Positions 7,554-17,717 are shown, counted from the stretch's first letter. The stretch: 50,120 nt of DNA from an uncultured Prevotella sp. (GCA_947302435.1 CAMYVQ010000018.1:1-50120); one strand, 5' to 3'. Notes: generated by a model from the letters alone, not told the origin. Made by a program: numbers and translations.

Positions 7554-9020
7554 TTCGTCTTCTACCATTTTGCTGCCAAACTCCGAAATCTTCTTCTTGG
7601 CCTTGTTCCACCAGCTGTTCTCCCTGCGTTTGCGTGCCTCTTCTTCACGCTGCAGTCGCTCTTCTTCGAGTCGTTTCTGCTCTTCCTCCTCGCGAAGGCG
7701 TTCTTCTTCCTTGCGCTTGCGGCGTTCCTCTTCTTCGGCCAGTTTCTCTTCTTGCTCGGTGCGGATGACACCAGGTCCGGCCTCGTGTGCCCTGCGGGGT
7801 ATTCGGTCGCTTCCTTCGGCTACCACATTGGTAGGAGGTTCGGAGAAAAGGTCACGGTTGGGGTCGATCTCGTTGCCGGCGCAGTTGATGTAGCCCTTGG
7901 CCAGCAGGCCTAAAACCGTGTTCATCATGCCGTTGCGCGACTTGATAGGCTCCAGGCTCGAATTGATGGTCAGGGTCACGAACTTGGCCAGACGGATTTT
8001 CTCGATATGGGTATGGATGGTGAATGCCTTCTCGATGTTCTTCATGTTGGAACCACCGCCTGTCAGGATGATACCGCCCAGCATCTTGTCGTAGTACTCA
8101 TTGGGAATTTGTTCGCGCACGTTGAGGACGATTTCCTCCAACCTGCCTTCGACGATGTCAATGAACTTGCGGCAGTCTACCTGACGTTCCTGGTCGATGC
8201 TGTATTTCAGCGTGTCGTCGATCTCGTTATTGTCGGTATAGGCAGCGGCGTATTTCAGCTTCATTTTCTCGGCATCGCTCTCTTCCATTTGGAGTGAGGC
8301 AATGTCCTTGGTGATGTTGTTCGAGCCCAAGGGGATGACAGCCAAATGGCGGAGCACGTTCTTGTAGAACACCGAGACGGTGGTCGTGTCGGCACCGATG
8401 TCAACAAGTGCGCAGCCCGAACGCTTCTCGGCTTCGGTGAGCACGGCATTGGCCAGTGCCAACGGAGCCAGATACATCTCGACCACCTTGATGCCGGCTG
8501 TCTCGAAGCATTTGTTCAGGTTCTGGAAGAACGACTTGCGCTCCAGGATGTTCAGGTAGTTGCCCTCCAAATGAGAGGCACGGATGCCGACGGGGTCGAG
8601 CTGCAACTGCGTGTCGACCTTGTATTCCTGTTCGGCCACGTCGAGAATCTTCTGGTCGGGATAGTCGAGGTTACGGTTGGCCTCCATCAGTTCAATCACC
8701 ATCTCCTGCGTGATGATGGTGTCGGTGGGCATGTCTTTGGCCACCACATTACGCACACCACGGATAGACTGTCCGCCCACACCTACAAACACCTGCGTGA
8801 TGTGAGTCTTGAGCTGTGTCTCCAGCTTCTTTACAATGGTCGTCAGACATTGTGCCGTCTTGTCGATGTTGTATACGACACCCTTCCTGATGAACGACGA
8901 GGATTCTTCAAAGGCCAGTGCCAATACGCTGATGCTGCCGTCAGGCTTCTTTTGGCCTGCAATACCCGTCACCTTCGATGATCCGATCTCTATCGCTACG
9001 ATAAATTCTTTTTCTGCCAT
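7551..9020 (-). CDS. ftsA: Cell division protein FtsA
   Basis: FtsA is the actin-like ATPase that tethers FtsZ to the inner membrane. It has 489 aa against about 420 in E. coli. The N-terminus (FIVAIEIGSSKVTGI) is the phosphate-1 loop, and later motifs ALVDIGADTTTVSVF and GIILTGGGSNMKNI are the second phosphate loop and adenosine region. The extra length is a C-terminal run of Glu/Arg/Lys (about 420-470, repeated EEE-R-K units), probably a long charged helix. It is followed by WWNKAKKKISEFGSKM, which fits the amphipathic membrane-targeting helix. Confidence 0.96.
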   Translation of the reverse strand: MAEKEFIVAIEIGSSKVTGIAGQKKPDGSISVLALAFEESSSFIRKGVVYNIDKTAQCLTTIVKKLETQLKTHITQVFVGVGGQSIRGVRNVVAKDMPTDTIITQEMVIELMEANRNLDYPDQKILDVAEQEYKVDTQLQLDPVGIRASHLEGNYLNILERKSFFQNLNKCFETAGIKVVEMYLAPLALANAVLTEAEKRSGCALVDIGADTTTVSVFYKNVLRHLAVIPLGSNNITKDIASLQMEESDAEKMKLKYAAAYTDNNEIDDTLKYSIDQERQVDCRKFIDIVEGRLEEIVLNVREQIPNEYYDKMLGGIILTGGGSNMKNIEKAFTIHTHIEKIRLAKFVTLTINSSLEPIKSRNGMMNTVLGLLAKGYINCAGNEIDPNRDLFSEPPTNVVAEGSDRIPRRAHEAGPGVIRTEQEEKLAEEEERRKRKEEERLREEEEQKRLEEERLQREEEARKRRENSWWNKAKKKISEFGSKMVEDE

Positions 9021-9023
9021 ATC

Positions 9024-9782
9024 TTATGCTTTTTTGTTTTTTCTCTTTTTGCAAATGATTTGATTGTCAAATTCTACGCTGATACGTGAGTAGAGGTTCC
9101 AGCCTGTCTCGTTCAGTCCGTAACGGTAGAACTTACGCAGACGTTCAAGCTTGCTGGCCACTTTCGTGGGCTGGCCTATATAGGCGATGTGCTCGCCCAC
9201 TCGGGGAATCACCTCGACGGACTCGTCGTCGAGAATGTTGAGCTGAACCACTTGGTTCCTCCAGAAGTCATCCTCCATGATTGTAATGGCCAAAGGAGCC
9301 AGTACTTTCGAGGCGTATTGCTTCGTGATGTGTCCGGTGGCAACGAGCAGATTGCAGGTGTAGTTGTTGTGTCGTATCACCTTACCGTGGTTGTCGACAT
9401 AGTAGTCCTCGCCATTGTCGGCCATGATGCGGATGATGGGGATGCGCTGCTTGATGTTGATGCAGACTGAACCCTGAATGGCTTTGTAGCATTCGGCGTT
9501 TTCTATCAGGTCGTGGCTTTTCAGCAGCTCTTCGACCTGACGTGTGTTGATCTGGTCCATAGGCTGCTGTATCAGTCGCAGTTTCGAGCTGTTCAGCATT
9601 TGCTGTATGTCTTTCTCGGAAAGGAACCCTTGCGAAGCTTCCTGTTCAATGGTGATGTGGACCTCTTGGCAGATGTCGCTCTTTTCCTTGGGTTTGTCGA
9701 AAGCCATCATGGCTATCACAAGATAGACTCCAATGACAACATCCAAGGCAATGATAATGCATTTCCTCCAGTTCATAGTCAT
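9024..9782 (-). CDS. ftsQ: Cell division protein FtsQ
   Basis: FtsQ is a 252-aa bitopic divisome protein that links early and late division proteins in the periplasm. One membrane helix (CIIIALDVVIGVYLVIAMMAF, about 8-28) follows a short basic N-terminus. A POTRA-like region comes next, then a beta domain (SVCINIKQRIPIIRIM; YYVDNHGKVI), where the second segment matches the usual FtsQ wording. The start overlaps the murC stop as ATGA. The basic tail ICKKRKNKKA lies four bases from ftsA. Confidence 0.9.
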   Translation of the reverse strand: MTMNWRKCIIIALDVVIGVYLVIAMMAFDKPKEKSDICQEVHITIEQEASQGFLSEKDIQQMLNSSKLRLIQQPMDQINTRQVEELLKSHDLIENAECYKAIQGSVCINIKQRIPIIRIMADNGEDYYVDNHGKVIRHNNYTCNLLVATGHITKQYASKVLAPLAITIMEDDFWRNQVVQLNILDDESVEVIPRVGEHIAYIGQPTKVASKLERLRKFYRYGLNETGWNLYSRISVEFDNQIICKKRKNKKA

Positions 9783-11152
9783 ATCTTTGAGTTTAGCAGT
9801 TTGGTCATCTGGGGTACCATGTTGTCGAGGTCGCCGGCTCCCAACACGATGAGCACGTCGAAGTTGCGGCTTTTGACGAGGTCGATGACCTTGTCTTTGC
9901 TGATCATCTGCTTCTCGACACCAGGTTTCAGGTTGTCGTAGATAAGCTGCGACGTGACACCCTCAATGGGTTCTTCGCGTGCAGGATAGATTTCGGTGAG
10001 AATCACCTCGTCGAGCTGGCTGAGCGCGTCGGCAAACTCATGGTAGAAATCACGGGTGCGAGAGTAGAGGTGGGGCTGGAAGATGGCTGTGATATGGCGG
10101 TTCTTGTAAAGCTCGCGAATGCTCTTCGCACTCTGATAGATCTCTTTCGGGTGGTGGGCATAGTCGCTTAGGAAGACCAGTCGGTCTGACTTGATTTTGA
10201 AGTCGAAACGGCGGTCTACGCCTCCGTAGGTCTGCATGCCGTAGCGCAGTTCTTTCGCGGTGCAGCCTGCCAACTGGGCCATGGCCATGGCGGCAATGCC
10301 ATTCTCAATGTTGATGGGAACTGGCTGGCCGAGTACCACGTCCTTGACGCATTCGATGGGGGAGACGAAATCAAACGTGATGCCGCCATTCTCAATGCGT
10401 ATGTTCTCGGCATGGAAGTCACCTTCGTCGCGGCTGTAGTCGTAGCGTTTCACCCCCTTTTGCAGTGCCTCTTTCATCTCCAAGTCGCGGTGGATGATAA
10501 GGGTGCCGCCAGGCTGGATGAGTTCGGTGTAGTGGCGGAAGCTCTCCAAATAGGCCTCCTTCGTTCCGTAGATGTCGAGGTGGTCGGGATCGGTAGCGGT
10601 GATAACCGAAATCCAAGGCGAAAGCCAATGGAAGGAGCGGTCGAACTCGTCGGCCTCGATGACTACATAGTCTGACTTGCTCAGAATATAATTGGTGCCA
10701 TAGTTCTTTGAGATACCGCCTAAGAAAGCGTTGCAGTCGAGGTGGCTCTGGTGCATGATGTGGGCACACATGGCCGATGTGGTGGTCTTGCCGTGGGTTC
10801 CGGCTACACAAAGCCCTTTCAATTCGCGGGTCAACGTGCCCAGCACTTGCGCCCTTTTCTGGATTTCAAAGCCGTTCTCGCGGAAGAAAACCAGTTCTTT
10901 GTGAGTGGCAGGGATGGCTGGCGTATAGATGACGAGGCACGACTTCTTCTGTTTGCAGGCGTGGGGAATCTCGTCGATGTTCTCTTCATAGTGGATAAGC
11001 ATGCCTTCTTTCTCCAGCCTGCGGGTCAGTTCGCTGGGGGTCTTGTCATAGCCGGCCACCACAAGTCCGCGACGGATGAAATGGCGTGCAATGGCACTCA
11101 TGCCAATGCCTCCGGCACCAATGAAATAGACAGCTTTAATATTTTTTTCCAT
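9779..11152 (-). CDS. murC: UDP-N-acetylmuramate--L-alanine ligase MurC
   Basis: MurC attaches L-Ala to UDP-MurNAc, the first amino-acid step of the stem peptide. The 457-aa protein starts with a dinucleotide-type loop (YFIGAGGIGMSAIARH), has the ATP loop AGTHGKTTTSAM near residues 115-126, and the Mur motifs EADEFDRSF and YAHHPKEI. It is 14 bases from murG and overlaps ftsQ by four bases. Length and motifs are normal. Confidence 0.97.
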   Translation of the reverse strand: MEKNIKAVYFIGAGGIGMSAIARHFIRRGLVVAGYDKTPSELTRRLEKEGMLIHYEENIDEIPHACKQKKSCLVIYTPAIPATHKELVFFRENGFEIQKRAQVLGTLTRELKGLCVAGTHGKTTTSAMCAHIMHQSHLDCNAFLGGISKNYGTNYILSKSDYVVIEADEFDRSFHWLSPWISVITATDPDHLDIYGTKEAYLESFRHYTELIQPGGTLIIHRDLEMKEALQKGVKRYDYSRDEGDFHAENIRIENGGITFDFVSPIECVKDVVLGQPVPINIENGIAAMAMAQLAGCTAKELRYGMQTYGGVDRRFDFKIKSDRLVFLSDYAHHPKEIYQSAKSIRELYKNRHITAIFQPHLYSRTRDFYHEFADALSQLDEVILTEIYPAREEPIEGVTSQLIYDNLKPGVEKQMISKDKVIDLVKSRNFDVLIVLGAGDLDNMVPQMTKLLNSKI

Positions 11153-11165
11153 ATAATCGTTTTTT

Positions 11166-12272
11166 TTATTTCGCTAATTTAATCACCTCCTTGGCAATGA
11201 GCTCGGCAGAGTTGGGCAGTGCCATTTTCAATACATTCTCACTGAGAGACTTCAGCTTGAAAGAGTCTTTGACCGTCTTGATGGCCAGTTGGATGAGCTT
11301 GGCCGGTGCTTCACTGTCTTTCACATAGAGGGCGGCGTTGCGGTTTACCAATGCCATGGCGTTTTTCGTCTGGTGGTCTTCGGCGACATTGGGACTGGGC
11401 ACTAAGATGACGGGCTTGCCGATAAGGCAGAACTCGGAGAGACTGCTGGCACCGGCACGGCTGATGACGAGATCGGCTGCTTTGTAGGCGGCGGCCATGT
11501 CTGCGATAAAATCACAGACCACGAGATTAGCCGGACACCCTTTCTGCTTTAGTTCCTCTGTTATCATGGCACTATAGTACTTGCCCGTCTGCCAGATGAA
11601 CTGTAGTCCCGATTCACTGATATCCTTCAGGTGTTGCAGCACGCTTTCGTTGATGGTGCGTGCCCCTAAACTGCCACCCACAAGAAGGATGGTTCTCTTT
11701 CTGTAGTCAAGGCTGAAGGAGGCCAACGCCTCTTCGCGGGTCACTTTCGAGTCGAGCAGCGACTGGCGCACGGGATTGCCGGTCAGCATGATTTTCTCAG
11801 CAGGGAAGAATCGTTCCATACCCTCGTAGGCCACACAGAATTTCTCAGCCTTATGCGCCAAACGTTTGTTGGTCAGTCCGGCATAGCTGTTCTGTTCCTG
11901 GACTAAACAGGGGATGTGCATGTCGTAGGCTGCCCCTAATGTGGCACTGCTGGCATAGCCGCCCACGCCGACGGCCACCTGTGGCTTGAAGTCGCGCAGA
12001 ATCTTTCGGGCGAGCCATTTGCTCCGCAGATAGTCAATGACAACACCGATGTTGGCAGGTTTCCAAAGCGGTCGGTAAAGTCCCTTGATGGGCAGGCCCT
12101 TGATTTCGTAGCCGGCAGCCGGAACACGTTGCATCTCCATACGGCCTTCGGCTCCAACAAACAAGATCTTTGCGTCGGGGCGTAAAGCTTTGATGGCATT
12201 GGCAATCGATATGGCAGGGAAAATGTGTCCCCCTGTGCCGCCTCCGCTGATGATGACTCTTAATCCTTCCAT
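11166..12272 (-). CDS. murG: Lipid II synthase MurG (GlcNAc transferase)
   Basis: MurG is a peripheral inner-membrane GT-B glycosyltransferase that turns lipid I into lipid II with UDP-GlcNAc. It has 368 aa. The N-terminal glycine loop GGGTGGHIFPAISIA, the membrane-proximal GVGGYASSATLGAAY, and the C-terminal UDP-GlcNAc site (ISRAGASSLSEFCLIGKP, then VPSPNVAEDHQTKNA) are all present. It lies between ftsW (6-base gap) and murC. Confidence 0.97.
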   Translation of the reverse strand: MEGLRVIISGGGTGGHIFPAISIANAIKALRPDAKILFVGAEGRMEMQRVPAAGYEIKGLPIKGLYRPLWKPANIGVVIDYLRSKWLARKILRDFKPQVAVGVGGYASSATLGAAYDMHIPCLVQEQNSYAGLTNKRLAHKAEKFCVAYEGMERFFPAEKIMLTGNPVRQSLLDSKVTREEALASFSLDYRKRTILLVGGSLGARTINESVLQHLKDISESGLQFIWQTGKYYSAMITEELKQKGCPANLVVCDFIADMAAAYKAADLVISRAGASSLSEFCLIGKPVILVPSPNVAEDHQTKNAMALVNRNAALYVKDSEAPAKLIQLAIKTVKDSFKLKSLSENVLKMALPNSAELIAKEVIKLAK

Positions 12273-12278
12273 AATGGG

Positions 12279-13532
12279 CTATTGTTTTTTGGCAGAAATG
12301 GTATCCACGCGCTTGGCACTCCGGCTGATACTGAGAATGACTCCAATGTAGGCGCAGTTGATAATGGTCGATGTGCCTCCTTTCGAGATGAGCGGCAATG
12401 GCTGTCCCGTTACGGGCAACAGTCCCACAGCCACCATCATGTTGATGGTTGCCTGCACTACCAGCAGCATGGCCAGTCCCAAGACCAGAAAAGCAGGGAA
12501 GTTGTTCTCGCAACGACGGGCAATGCGTGCGGCACGGAACAGCAGAATGACATAGAGGAAGACAACGACGATGGCTCCTACGATACCGATTTCCTCGATG
12601 ATGATGGCAAAGATGAAATCGCTGAAAGCCTGTGGCAGGTAGTCGCGCTCAGTGGAGTTGCCCGGTCCTTTGCCGATGATGCCCGATGAGGCAATGGCAA
12701 TATTGGCGTGGCCTACCTGGAAATTCTTGTCCATGTCGAATTTGTGAGGATCTTCATCCGAACCGTCAGAGTGCTTCACGATGCGGTTGCGCCAAGTGGC
12801 AAAGCGGTGGAAGATACCGCCACCCTTGAGCTCGTCCTTCTTGCCATTTGCCACTTGTTCCGAAGACGGATTGTTTTCGTCGGCACTCTTTTCGATATTG
12901 CCCAGTGTGAGGACAAGGGTTAGGAAGACAGCCACCAAGGCCACTGCCGCCCCCGTAAGCTTGCCTAATTGCATAATAGGAACGCGGCCTAAGAACATCA
13001 TCAGGAAGATGACCAGGAAGAGCAGGCAGGCTGTCGACAGGTTCTCAATGCCAATGAGAAACACAGCCGGAAGCACGATGATGAGCACATATTTCAGGGC
13101 CTTTTCATCGGCTCCTTTCCCGTCGGGGCGCTGCATGGCGCTCAGTATCTGTGCCGTTGCCAGCACCATGGTTCCTTTGGCTATTTCGGAAGGCTGGAAG
13201 GTGAATCCCGCCAGTTTGATGACGCGGTTGGCACCATTGATGCTCTCGCCGCCGATAAGCACCCATAGCAGGGTGGCAAAGGTGATGAAGAGCAGAAGGG
13301 GTGTCACAATCTTGAAGTAGCGACAGGGGATGTTAAGCGTGACGATGGCCACGAACAGCCCGAAGATGATCATGCTTGAATGGTAGATGAGCGGACCCAG
13401 ATAGTTCTGTGACTTGTAGGTCAGCGTGCTCGAAGCGGAGAACACCTCGATGACACTGATCAGACAAAGAAACAGAAACACCATCCAGATGCCTTTGTCA
13501 CCTTTGAAGAGATTGCCTATTTTGCGGTTCAT
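12279..13532 (-). CDS. ftsW: Septal peptidoglycan polymerase FtsW
   Basis: FtsW is a SEDS-family membrane glycosyltransferase that polymerises lipid II at the septum with the cognate PBP (FtsI, 17754-19982). The 417-aa protein has about ten hydrophobic segments. A hydrophilic insert of roughly 60 residues (about 205-265, including the run KSADENNPSSEQVANGKKDE) probably forms the large periplasmic loop. The late motifs AMLLVVQATINMMVAVG and PVTGQPLPLISKGGTS are the SEDS signature. It is 47 bases after murD. Confidence 0.95.
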   Translation of the reverse strand: MNRKIGNLFKGDKGIWMVFLFLCLISVIEVFSASSTLTYKSQNYLGPLIYHSSMIIFGLFVAIVTLNIPCRYFKIVTPLLLFITFATLLWVLIGGESINGANRVIKLAGFTFQPSEIAKGTMVLATAQILSAMQRPDGKGADEKALKYVLIIVLPAVFLIGIENLSTACLLFLVIFLMMFLGRVPIMQLGKLTGAAVALVAVFLTLVLTLGNIEKSADENNPSSEQVANGKKDELKGGGIFHRFATWRNRIVKHSDGSDEDPHKFDMDKNFQVGHANIAIASSGIIGKGPGNSTERDYLPQAFSDFIFAIIIEEIGIVGAIVVVFLYVILLFRAARIARRCENNFPAFLVLGLAMLLVVQATINMMVAVGLLPVTGQPLPLISKGGTSTIINCAYIGVILSISRSAKRVDTISAKKQ

Positions 13533-13579
13533 TGTGATAGGGGTTTTCGTTTTTTCTGCGGACTCTGCTTATGGTTTCT

Positions 13580-14911
13580 TTAGAGGTTCCTGACCAGCTC
13601 CTTGAACTGCTCGCCGCGGTCCTCCATATTCTTGAAGAGGTCGAACGAGGCGCAGCAAGGCGACAGGAGTACCGTCTCGCCGGGCTTTGCCAGCTCATAG
13701 CAGGCTTCTACGCATTCCTTCATGGAATGGGTGTCGCGCACAGGGATGCCTAACTGGTCGAAGTTGTCATGCAGTTTCTTGTTGTCGGCCCCCAGATAGA
13801 CGATGGCCGAACATTTCTCGCGGATGAGCGGCTTGATAGGCTCATAGTCGTTGCCCTTGTCCTTGCCGCCCACGATGAGCACCACCTTCGTCTTCATGGA
13901 GTCGAGGGCATACCAGCAGGCATCGACATTCGTGGCTTTCGAGTCGTTCACGTACTGCACGCCTCTCACGGTTGTCACTTTCTCCAAGCGGTGCTCCACG
14001 CCGGGGAAGTCGCTCAGCGATTTGCGGATCACCTCTTTCTTGATGCCTGCAATGTTACCGGCAATACCGGCGGCCAATGAGTTGTAGATGTTGTGCCGCC
14101 CCGTCAGGCTCATTTCTTCCTGTTCCATGTTGAAGGGGACAGGCTTCTCAATGACGTATTTCCCTTCCTCAATGTAGCCGATGCTGCCCTTCTCGCGCAG
14201 TTCTGAGAACGGGTATCGGATGGCCTTGATGTCGTATTTCTCCAATTCGCGCTTGATGATGGGGTCATCGTTCCAGTAGATGAAGGCATCCTCTTGGGTC
14301 TGGTTTTGCAGAATGCGCATCTTGGCATCCACGTAATTTTGCATCTCGAAGTTGTAGCGGTCCAGATGGTCGGGTGTGATGTTCAGCAGAATGGCGATAT
14401 TGGCACGGAAGTCGTACATGTTGTCGAGCTGGAACGAACTTAGCTCTATGATGTAGTACTCATGCGGTTCCTCAGCCACTTGCAGGGCGAGGGAGTTGCC
14501 GATGTTGCCGGCCAGTCCGCAGTCGTAGCCTGCCTGCTTGAAGATGTGGTAGATAAGCGACGTAGTAGTCGTCTTGCCGTTTGAGCCGGTAATGCAGATC
14601 ATCTTGGAACGGGTGTAACGTCCGGCAAACTCTATTTCGCTGATGATGTGGATACCCTTGGCGATGGCCTTCTGCACCATCGGAGCCGTGTCGGGGATGC
14701 CGGGACTCTTGATGATTTCATCGGCATTCAGAATCTTCTCTTCGGTGTGCTGGCCTTCTTCCCATTGAATCTGGCGCTTGTCGAGCATCTCCTTATATCG
14801 TGGGGCAATCTTCGACATGTCTGACACAAACACGTCGAAACCCTCTTTCTTTGCCAGTACGGCGGCTCCTGCGCCGCTCTCTCCTGCTCCTAATATGACT
14901 ATTCTTTTCAT
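13580..14911 (-). CDS. murD: UDP-MurNAc-L-Ala--D-glutamate ligase MurD
   Basis: MurD adds D-Glu to UDP-MurNAc-L-Ala in the cytoplasm. It has 443 aa. The N-terminal loop ILGAGESGAGAAVLA, the ATP loop ITGSNGKTTTTSL near residues 107-119, the motif LLNITPDHLDRY, and the C-terminal VNDSKATNVDA and LLSPCCASFDLF are all classic MurD features. The ATG overlaps the mraY stop (ATGA, 14908-14911), so the two are coupled. Confidence 0.97.
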   Translation of the reverse strand: MKRIVILGAGESGAGAAVLAKKEGFDVFVSDMSKIAPRYKEMLDKRQIQWEEGQHTEEKILNADEIIKSPGIPDTAPMVQKAIAKGIHIISEIEFAGRYTRSKMICITGSNGKTTTTSLIYHIFKQAGYDCGLAGNIGNSLALQVAEEPHEYYIIELSSFQLDNMYDFRANIAILLNITPDHLDRYNFEMQNYVDAKMRILQNQTQEDAFIYWNDDPIIKRELEKYDIKAIRYPFSELREKGSIGYIEEGKYVIEKPVPFNMEQEEMSLTGRHNIYNSLAAGIAGNIAGIKKEVIRKSLSDFPGVEHRLEKVTTVRGVQYVNDSKATNVDACWYALDSMKTKVVLIVGGKDKGNDYEPIKPLIREKCSAIVYLGADNKKLHDNFDQLGIPVRDTHSMKECVEACYELAKPGETVLLSPCCASFDLFKNMEDRGEQFKELVRNL

Positions 14912-16179
14912 CGTATTTTAAGAGTTATAATTGTAATAGCTGCCAATATGATAGTCGTAATCCAGAATCGGATGGTAATCTTCGACTCATGGAATGGACG
15001 GTGGGGCCATTTCTTCAGAATGTAGGTCGATGTCCGGTCGAGTTGCTTGTCCTGTTTGCGGAAATTGTCGTGAATGGGCGTGGAGCGGAACACACGCACG
15101 CGGCGGCCCTTTCTCTTCTGGTACTTGAACCATTGGGTCTGAATGATGACACTCAGGCTCTCGACGAAGAAGATGCCGCAGAGAATGGGCAACAGAAGTT
15201 CTTTGTGGATGATGATGGCGCACACGCCGATGATGCCGCCAATGGTCAGCGAGCCCGTGTCGCCCATGAAAATCTGGGCAGGGTATGCGTTGTACCACAA
15301 GAAACCGATCATGGCACCTACGAAGGCACAGAGAAATACCACCAACTCCTCGGAGTGGGGGATATACATGATGTCGAAATAACTGGCATAGCCTATGTGC
15401 GACGACACGTAGGCCAAAATGCCAAGCGCCACGCCGATGATGGCGGAATTGCCAGCACACATGCCGTCCATACCGTCGTTCAGGTTGGCACCGTTCGATA
15501 CGGCCGTTACTACCATAATGGTCATCAGCACGAAGAGCATCCAGCCGGCAGCCACCTTGTATTTGCCGCAGAACGACATCACTTCCGAGTAGTTCAGGTT
15601 GTGGTTCTTGATAAACGGGATGGTCGTTTGCAGTGATTTCACCGCCTCCTTCTTGTGTTTCACCACAATCTCCTGATTGTTTTGCTGTACATTGACATTC
15701 TCGCGTACCACGGCATCAGGGCTGACCCATAATGTCAATCCTACGATGAAACCGATGGAAACCTGTCCGAATATCTTGTATTTCCCTTTCAGTCCATCCT
15801 TTTCCTGACGGAATGTCTTGATATAGTCATCAATGAAACCGAGGAATCCCAACCAGAGCGTGGTGATAATCATCAGCACAAGGTAGATGTTGCGCAGTCG
15901 GCCAAACAGGATGATGGGAATCAGGATTGAAACGATGATGATGATGCCGCCCATGGTGGGCACACCTTTCTTCTCGACACCAAACGGGTCGGTGTTGATG
16001 TCGCGCTCGGTCTCATAAATCTTGTGGCGCTTCATCCATTTGATGAAGTACTCACCAAACCATGCGGAGATGATGAGCGACAGGATGAGTGCCAGCAGTG
16101 AGCGGAAGGAGATGTAGCTCCATATATGGGCACCGGGAATGTTGAATTGCTCTAAGAAGCGAAAGATGTAGTATAGCAT
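14908..16179 (-). CDS. mraY: Phospho-MurNAc-pentapeptide transferase MraY
   Basis: MraY is the polytopic membrane enzyme that moves phospho-MurNAc-pentapeptide onto undecaprenyl phosphate to make lipid I. It has 423 aa against 360 in E. coli. Signatures KKGVPTMGGIII, LWLGFLGFIDDYIKTF (catalytic Asp pair), NDGMDGMCAGNSA and FRSTPIHDNFRK are present. The extra length is mainly a polar insert at about 155-205 (VNVQQNNQEIVVKHKKEAV), which the Bacteroidetes form commonly carries. It overlaps murD by four bases and follows murE by 50 bases that contain an interspersed repeat. Confidence 0.97.
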   Translation of the reverse strand: MLYYIFRFLEQFNIPGAHIWSYISFRSLLALILSLIISAWFGEYFIKWMKRHKIYETERDINTDPFGVEKKGVPTMGGIIIIVSILIPIILFGRLRNIYLVLMIITTLWLGFLGFIDDYIKTFRQEKDGLKGKYKIFGQVSIGFIVGLTLWVSPDAVVRENVNVQQNNQEIVVKHKKEAVKSLQTTIPFIKNHNLNYSEVMSFCGKYKVAAGWMLFVLMTIMVVTAVSNGANLNDGMDGMCAGNSAIIGVALGILAYVSSHIGYASYFDIMYIPHSEELVVFLCAFVGAMIGFLWYNAYPAQIFMGDTGSLTIGGIIGVCAIIIHKELLLPILCGIFFVESLSVIIQTQWFKYQKRKGRRVRVFRSTPIHDNFRKQDKQLDRTSTYILKKWPHRPFHESKITIRFWITTIILAAITIITLKIR

Positions 16180-16210
16180 ATTGTTTTTATTGTCTATTCG
16201 TCAGTTCGTC

Positions 16211-16244
16211 TGTTCAGACCCCCAACCCCCTAACTTAGGGGGCT
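16211..16244. repeat. Interspersed 34-bp repeat at the murE 3' end
   Basis: This copy reads TGTTCAGACCCCCAACCCCC and continues TAACTTAGGGGGCT. It matches both arms of the inverted pair at 43637-43754. It overlaps the end of murE and supplies its final residues (SPLS) and TAG stop. The element holds its own short palindrome (CCCCCTAAnTTAGGGGG). Confidence 0.85.
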
Positions 16245-17717
16245 AAGGGCAAAGATTTCGCGCACTACCTCTCGGTCGTCGAAGTGGTGTTTCACGCCCT
16301 TTATTTCCTGATAGTCTTCATGACCCTTGCCTGCTATCAGGATCACGTCGCCTTTCTGGGCCAACATGCAGGCCGTCTTGATGGCTTCTTTGCGGTCGAC
16401 GATGCTCACCACTTTCTTCATCTGCTTCTGGTCGAGTCCGGCCAGCATATCGTTGATGATGTCCTGCGGCTCCTCAAAACGGGGGTTGTCGCTGGTGATG
16501 ATGACGCGGTCGCTCTGTTTCACCGCCTCTTGGGCCATGAGTGGACGCTTGCCCTTGTCGCGGTTGCCACCGGCTCCGCAGACGGTGATGACCTTTCCGT
16601 CCTTTCCTTCCAGCACCTCATGGATGGCACGTAGCACATTGTCCAAGGCATCGGGGGTATGGGCATAGTCGACGACGGCTGTCACACCTTCTTTCGAGCG
16701 GATCGGCTCCAATCGGCCGGCTACGCTCTTCAGTGTGCTCATCACCACCAGTACATCCTCCGGCTGCTGACCCAGCATGACAGCGGCTCCATAGACGGCC
16801 AAGAGATTGCTCACGTTGAACTTCCCGATGAACTGCACACCCACTTCATGGCCGTCGATTTCCAAGTACATGCCCTCGAAATGGCACTCTACGATACGGG
16901 CCTTGAAGTCGGCCATGGACCGGGTGGAATAGGTCTTCACCGTGGCCTTGGTGTTCTGCACCATGAACATGCCGTTCTTGTCGTCGGCATTGGTGATGGC
17001 GAAGGCATCCTTGGGCAGCATGTCGAAGAAGGCTTTTTTGGCATCGCGGTAGTTCTCCACGGTCTTGTGGTAGTCCAAGTGGTCTCGGGTCAGGTTGGTG
17101 AAGATGCCGCCAGCAAACTTCAGTCCGCCGATTCGCTTTTGGTCGATGGCGTGGCTTGAGCACTCCATGAAGGCATACTCGCAGCCTGCATCCACCATGC
17201 GGCGCAGCAGCCGGTTCAGTTCGATGGGGTCGGGTGTGGTATGGTCGGTGGGAATGGCCTCGCCGTCGATATAGTTGCACACGGTGGAGAGCAAACCGCA
17301 CTTGTACCCCATCTTTCGGAACATATTATATAATAAGGTGGCGATGGTGGTCTTTCCGTTCGTTCCCGTTACGCCCACTAATTTCAGTTTCCCCGTGGGA
17401 TTGCCTTGGAACGTGGTGGCCACAGGGCCGACACTCTCTTCCGTCGATGGCACTTGCACGAAAGTCACCGCGCGTTCCGTGGCTTTGCCTTGTTGTAGGG
17501 CTTCTTCCGGCAGGTCTTCGCAGAGGATAGCAGCTGCCCCCAGTTCGATGGCTTTCCCGATGTATTTGTGCCCGTCGGTCACGGTTCCCTTGATGGCCAC
17601 AAACAGATGGCCGGGAGCCACGCGGCGCGAATCGATGTTCACGTCGGTGATTTCAATATCTGTGCTGCCAATCACGGTCAGTGTCTTGACATTGCTGATG
17701 AGTTCGCTCAGTTTCAT
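16230..17717 (-). CDS. murE: UDP-MurNAc-L-Ala-D-Glu--meso-DAP ligase MurE
   Basis: MurE adds the third stem-peptide residue. The 495-aa protein has the ATP loop [15 protein letters not shown] near residues 112-126, the motif [10 protein letters not shown], and the substrate box SDNPRFEEP near 408-416. DNPR is the signature of meso-diaminopimelate ligases (lysine enzymes differ), so this cell wall should be of the DAP type. The last residues and the stop codon are read from an interspersed repeat (16211-16244), so the native C-terminus may have been altered by a few residues. Confidence 0.96.
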   Translation of the reverse strand: MKLSELISNVKTLTVIGSTDIEITDVNIDSRRVAPGHLFVAIKGTVTDGHKYIGKAIELGAAAILCEDLPEEALQQGKATERAVTFVQVPSTEESVGPVATTFQGNPTGKLKLVGVTGTNGKTTIATLLYNMFRKMGYKCGLLSTVCNYIDGEAIPTDHTTPDPIELNRLLRRMVDAGCEYAFMECSSHAIDQKRIGGLKFAGGIFTNLTRDHLDYHKTVENYRDAKKAFFDMLPKDAFAITNADDKNGMFMVQNTKATVKTYSTRSMADFKARIVECHFEGMYLEIDGHEVGVQFIGKFNVSNLLAVYGAAVMLGQQPEDVLVVMSTLKSVAGRLEPIRSKEGVTAVVDYAHTPDALDNVLRAIHEVLEGKDGKVITVCGAGGNRDKGKRPLMAQEAVKQSDRVIITSDNPRFEEPQDIINDMLAGLDQKQMKKVVSIVDRKEAIKTACMLAQKGDVILIAGKGHEDYQEIKGVKHHFDDREVVREIFALSPLS

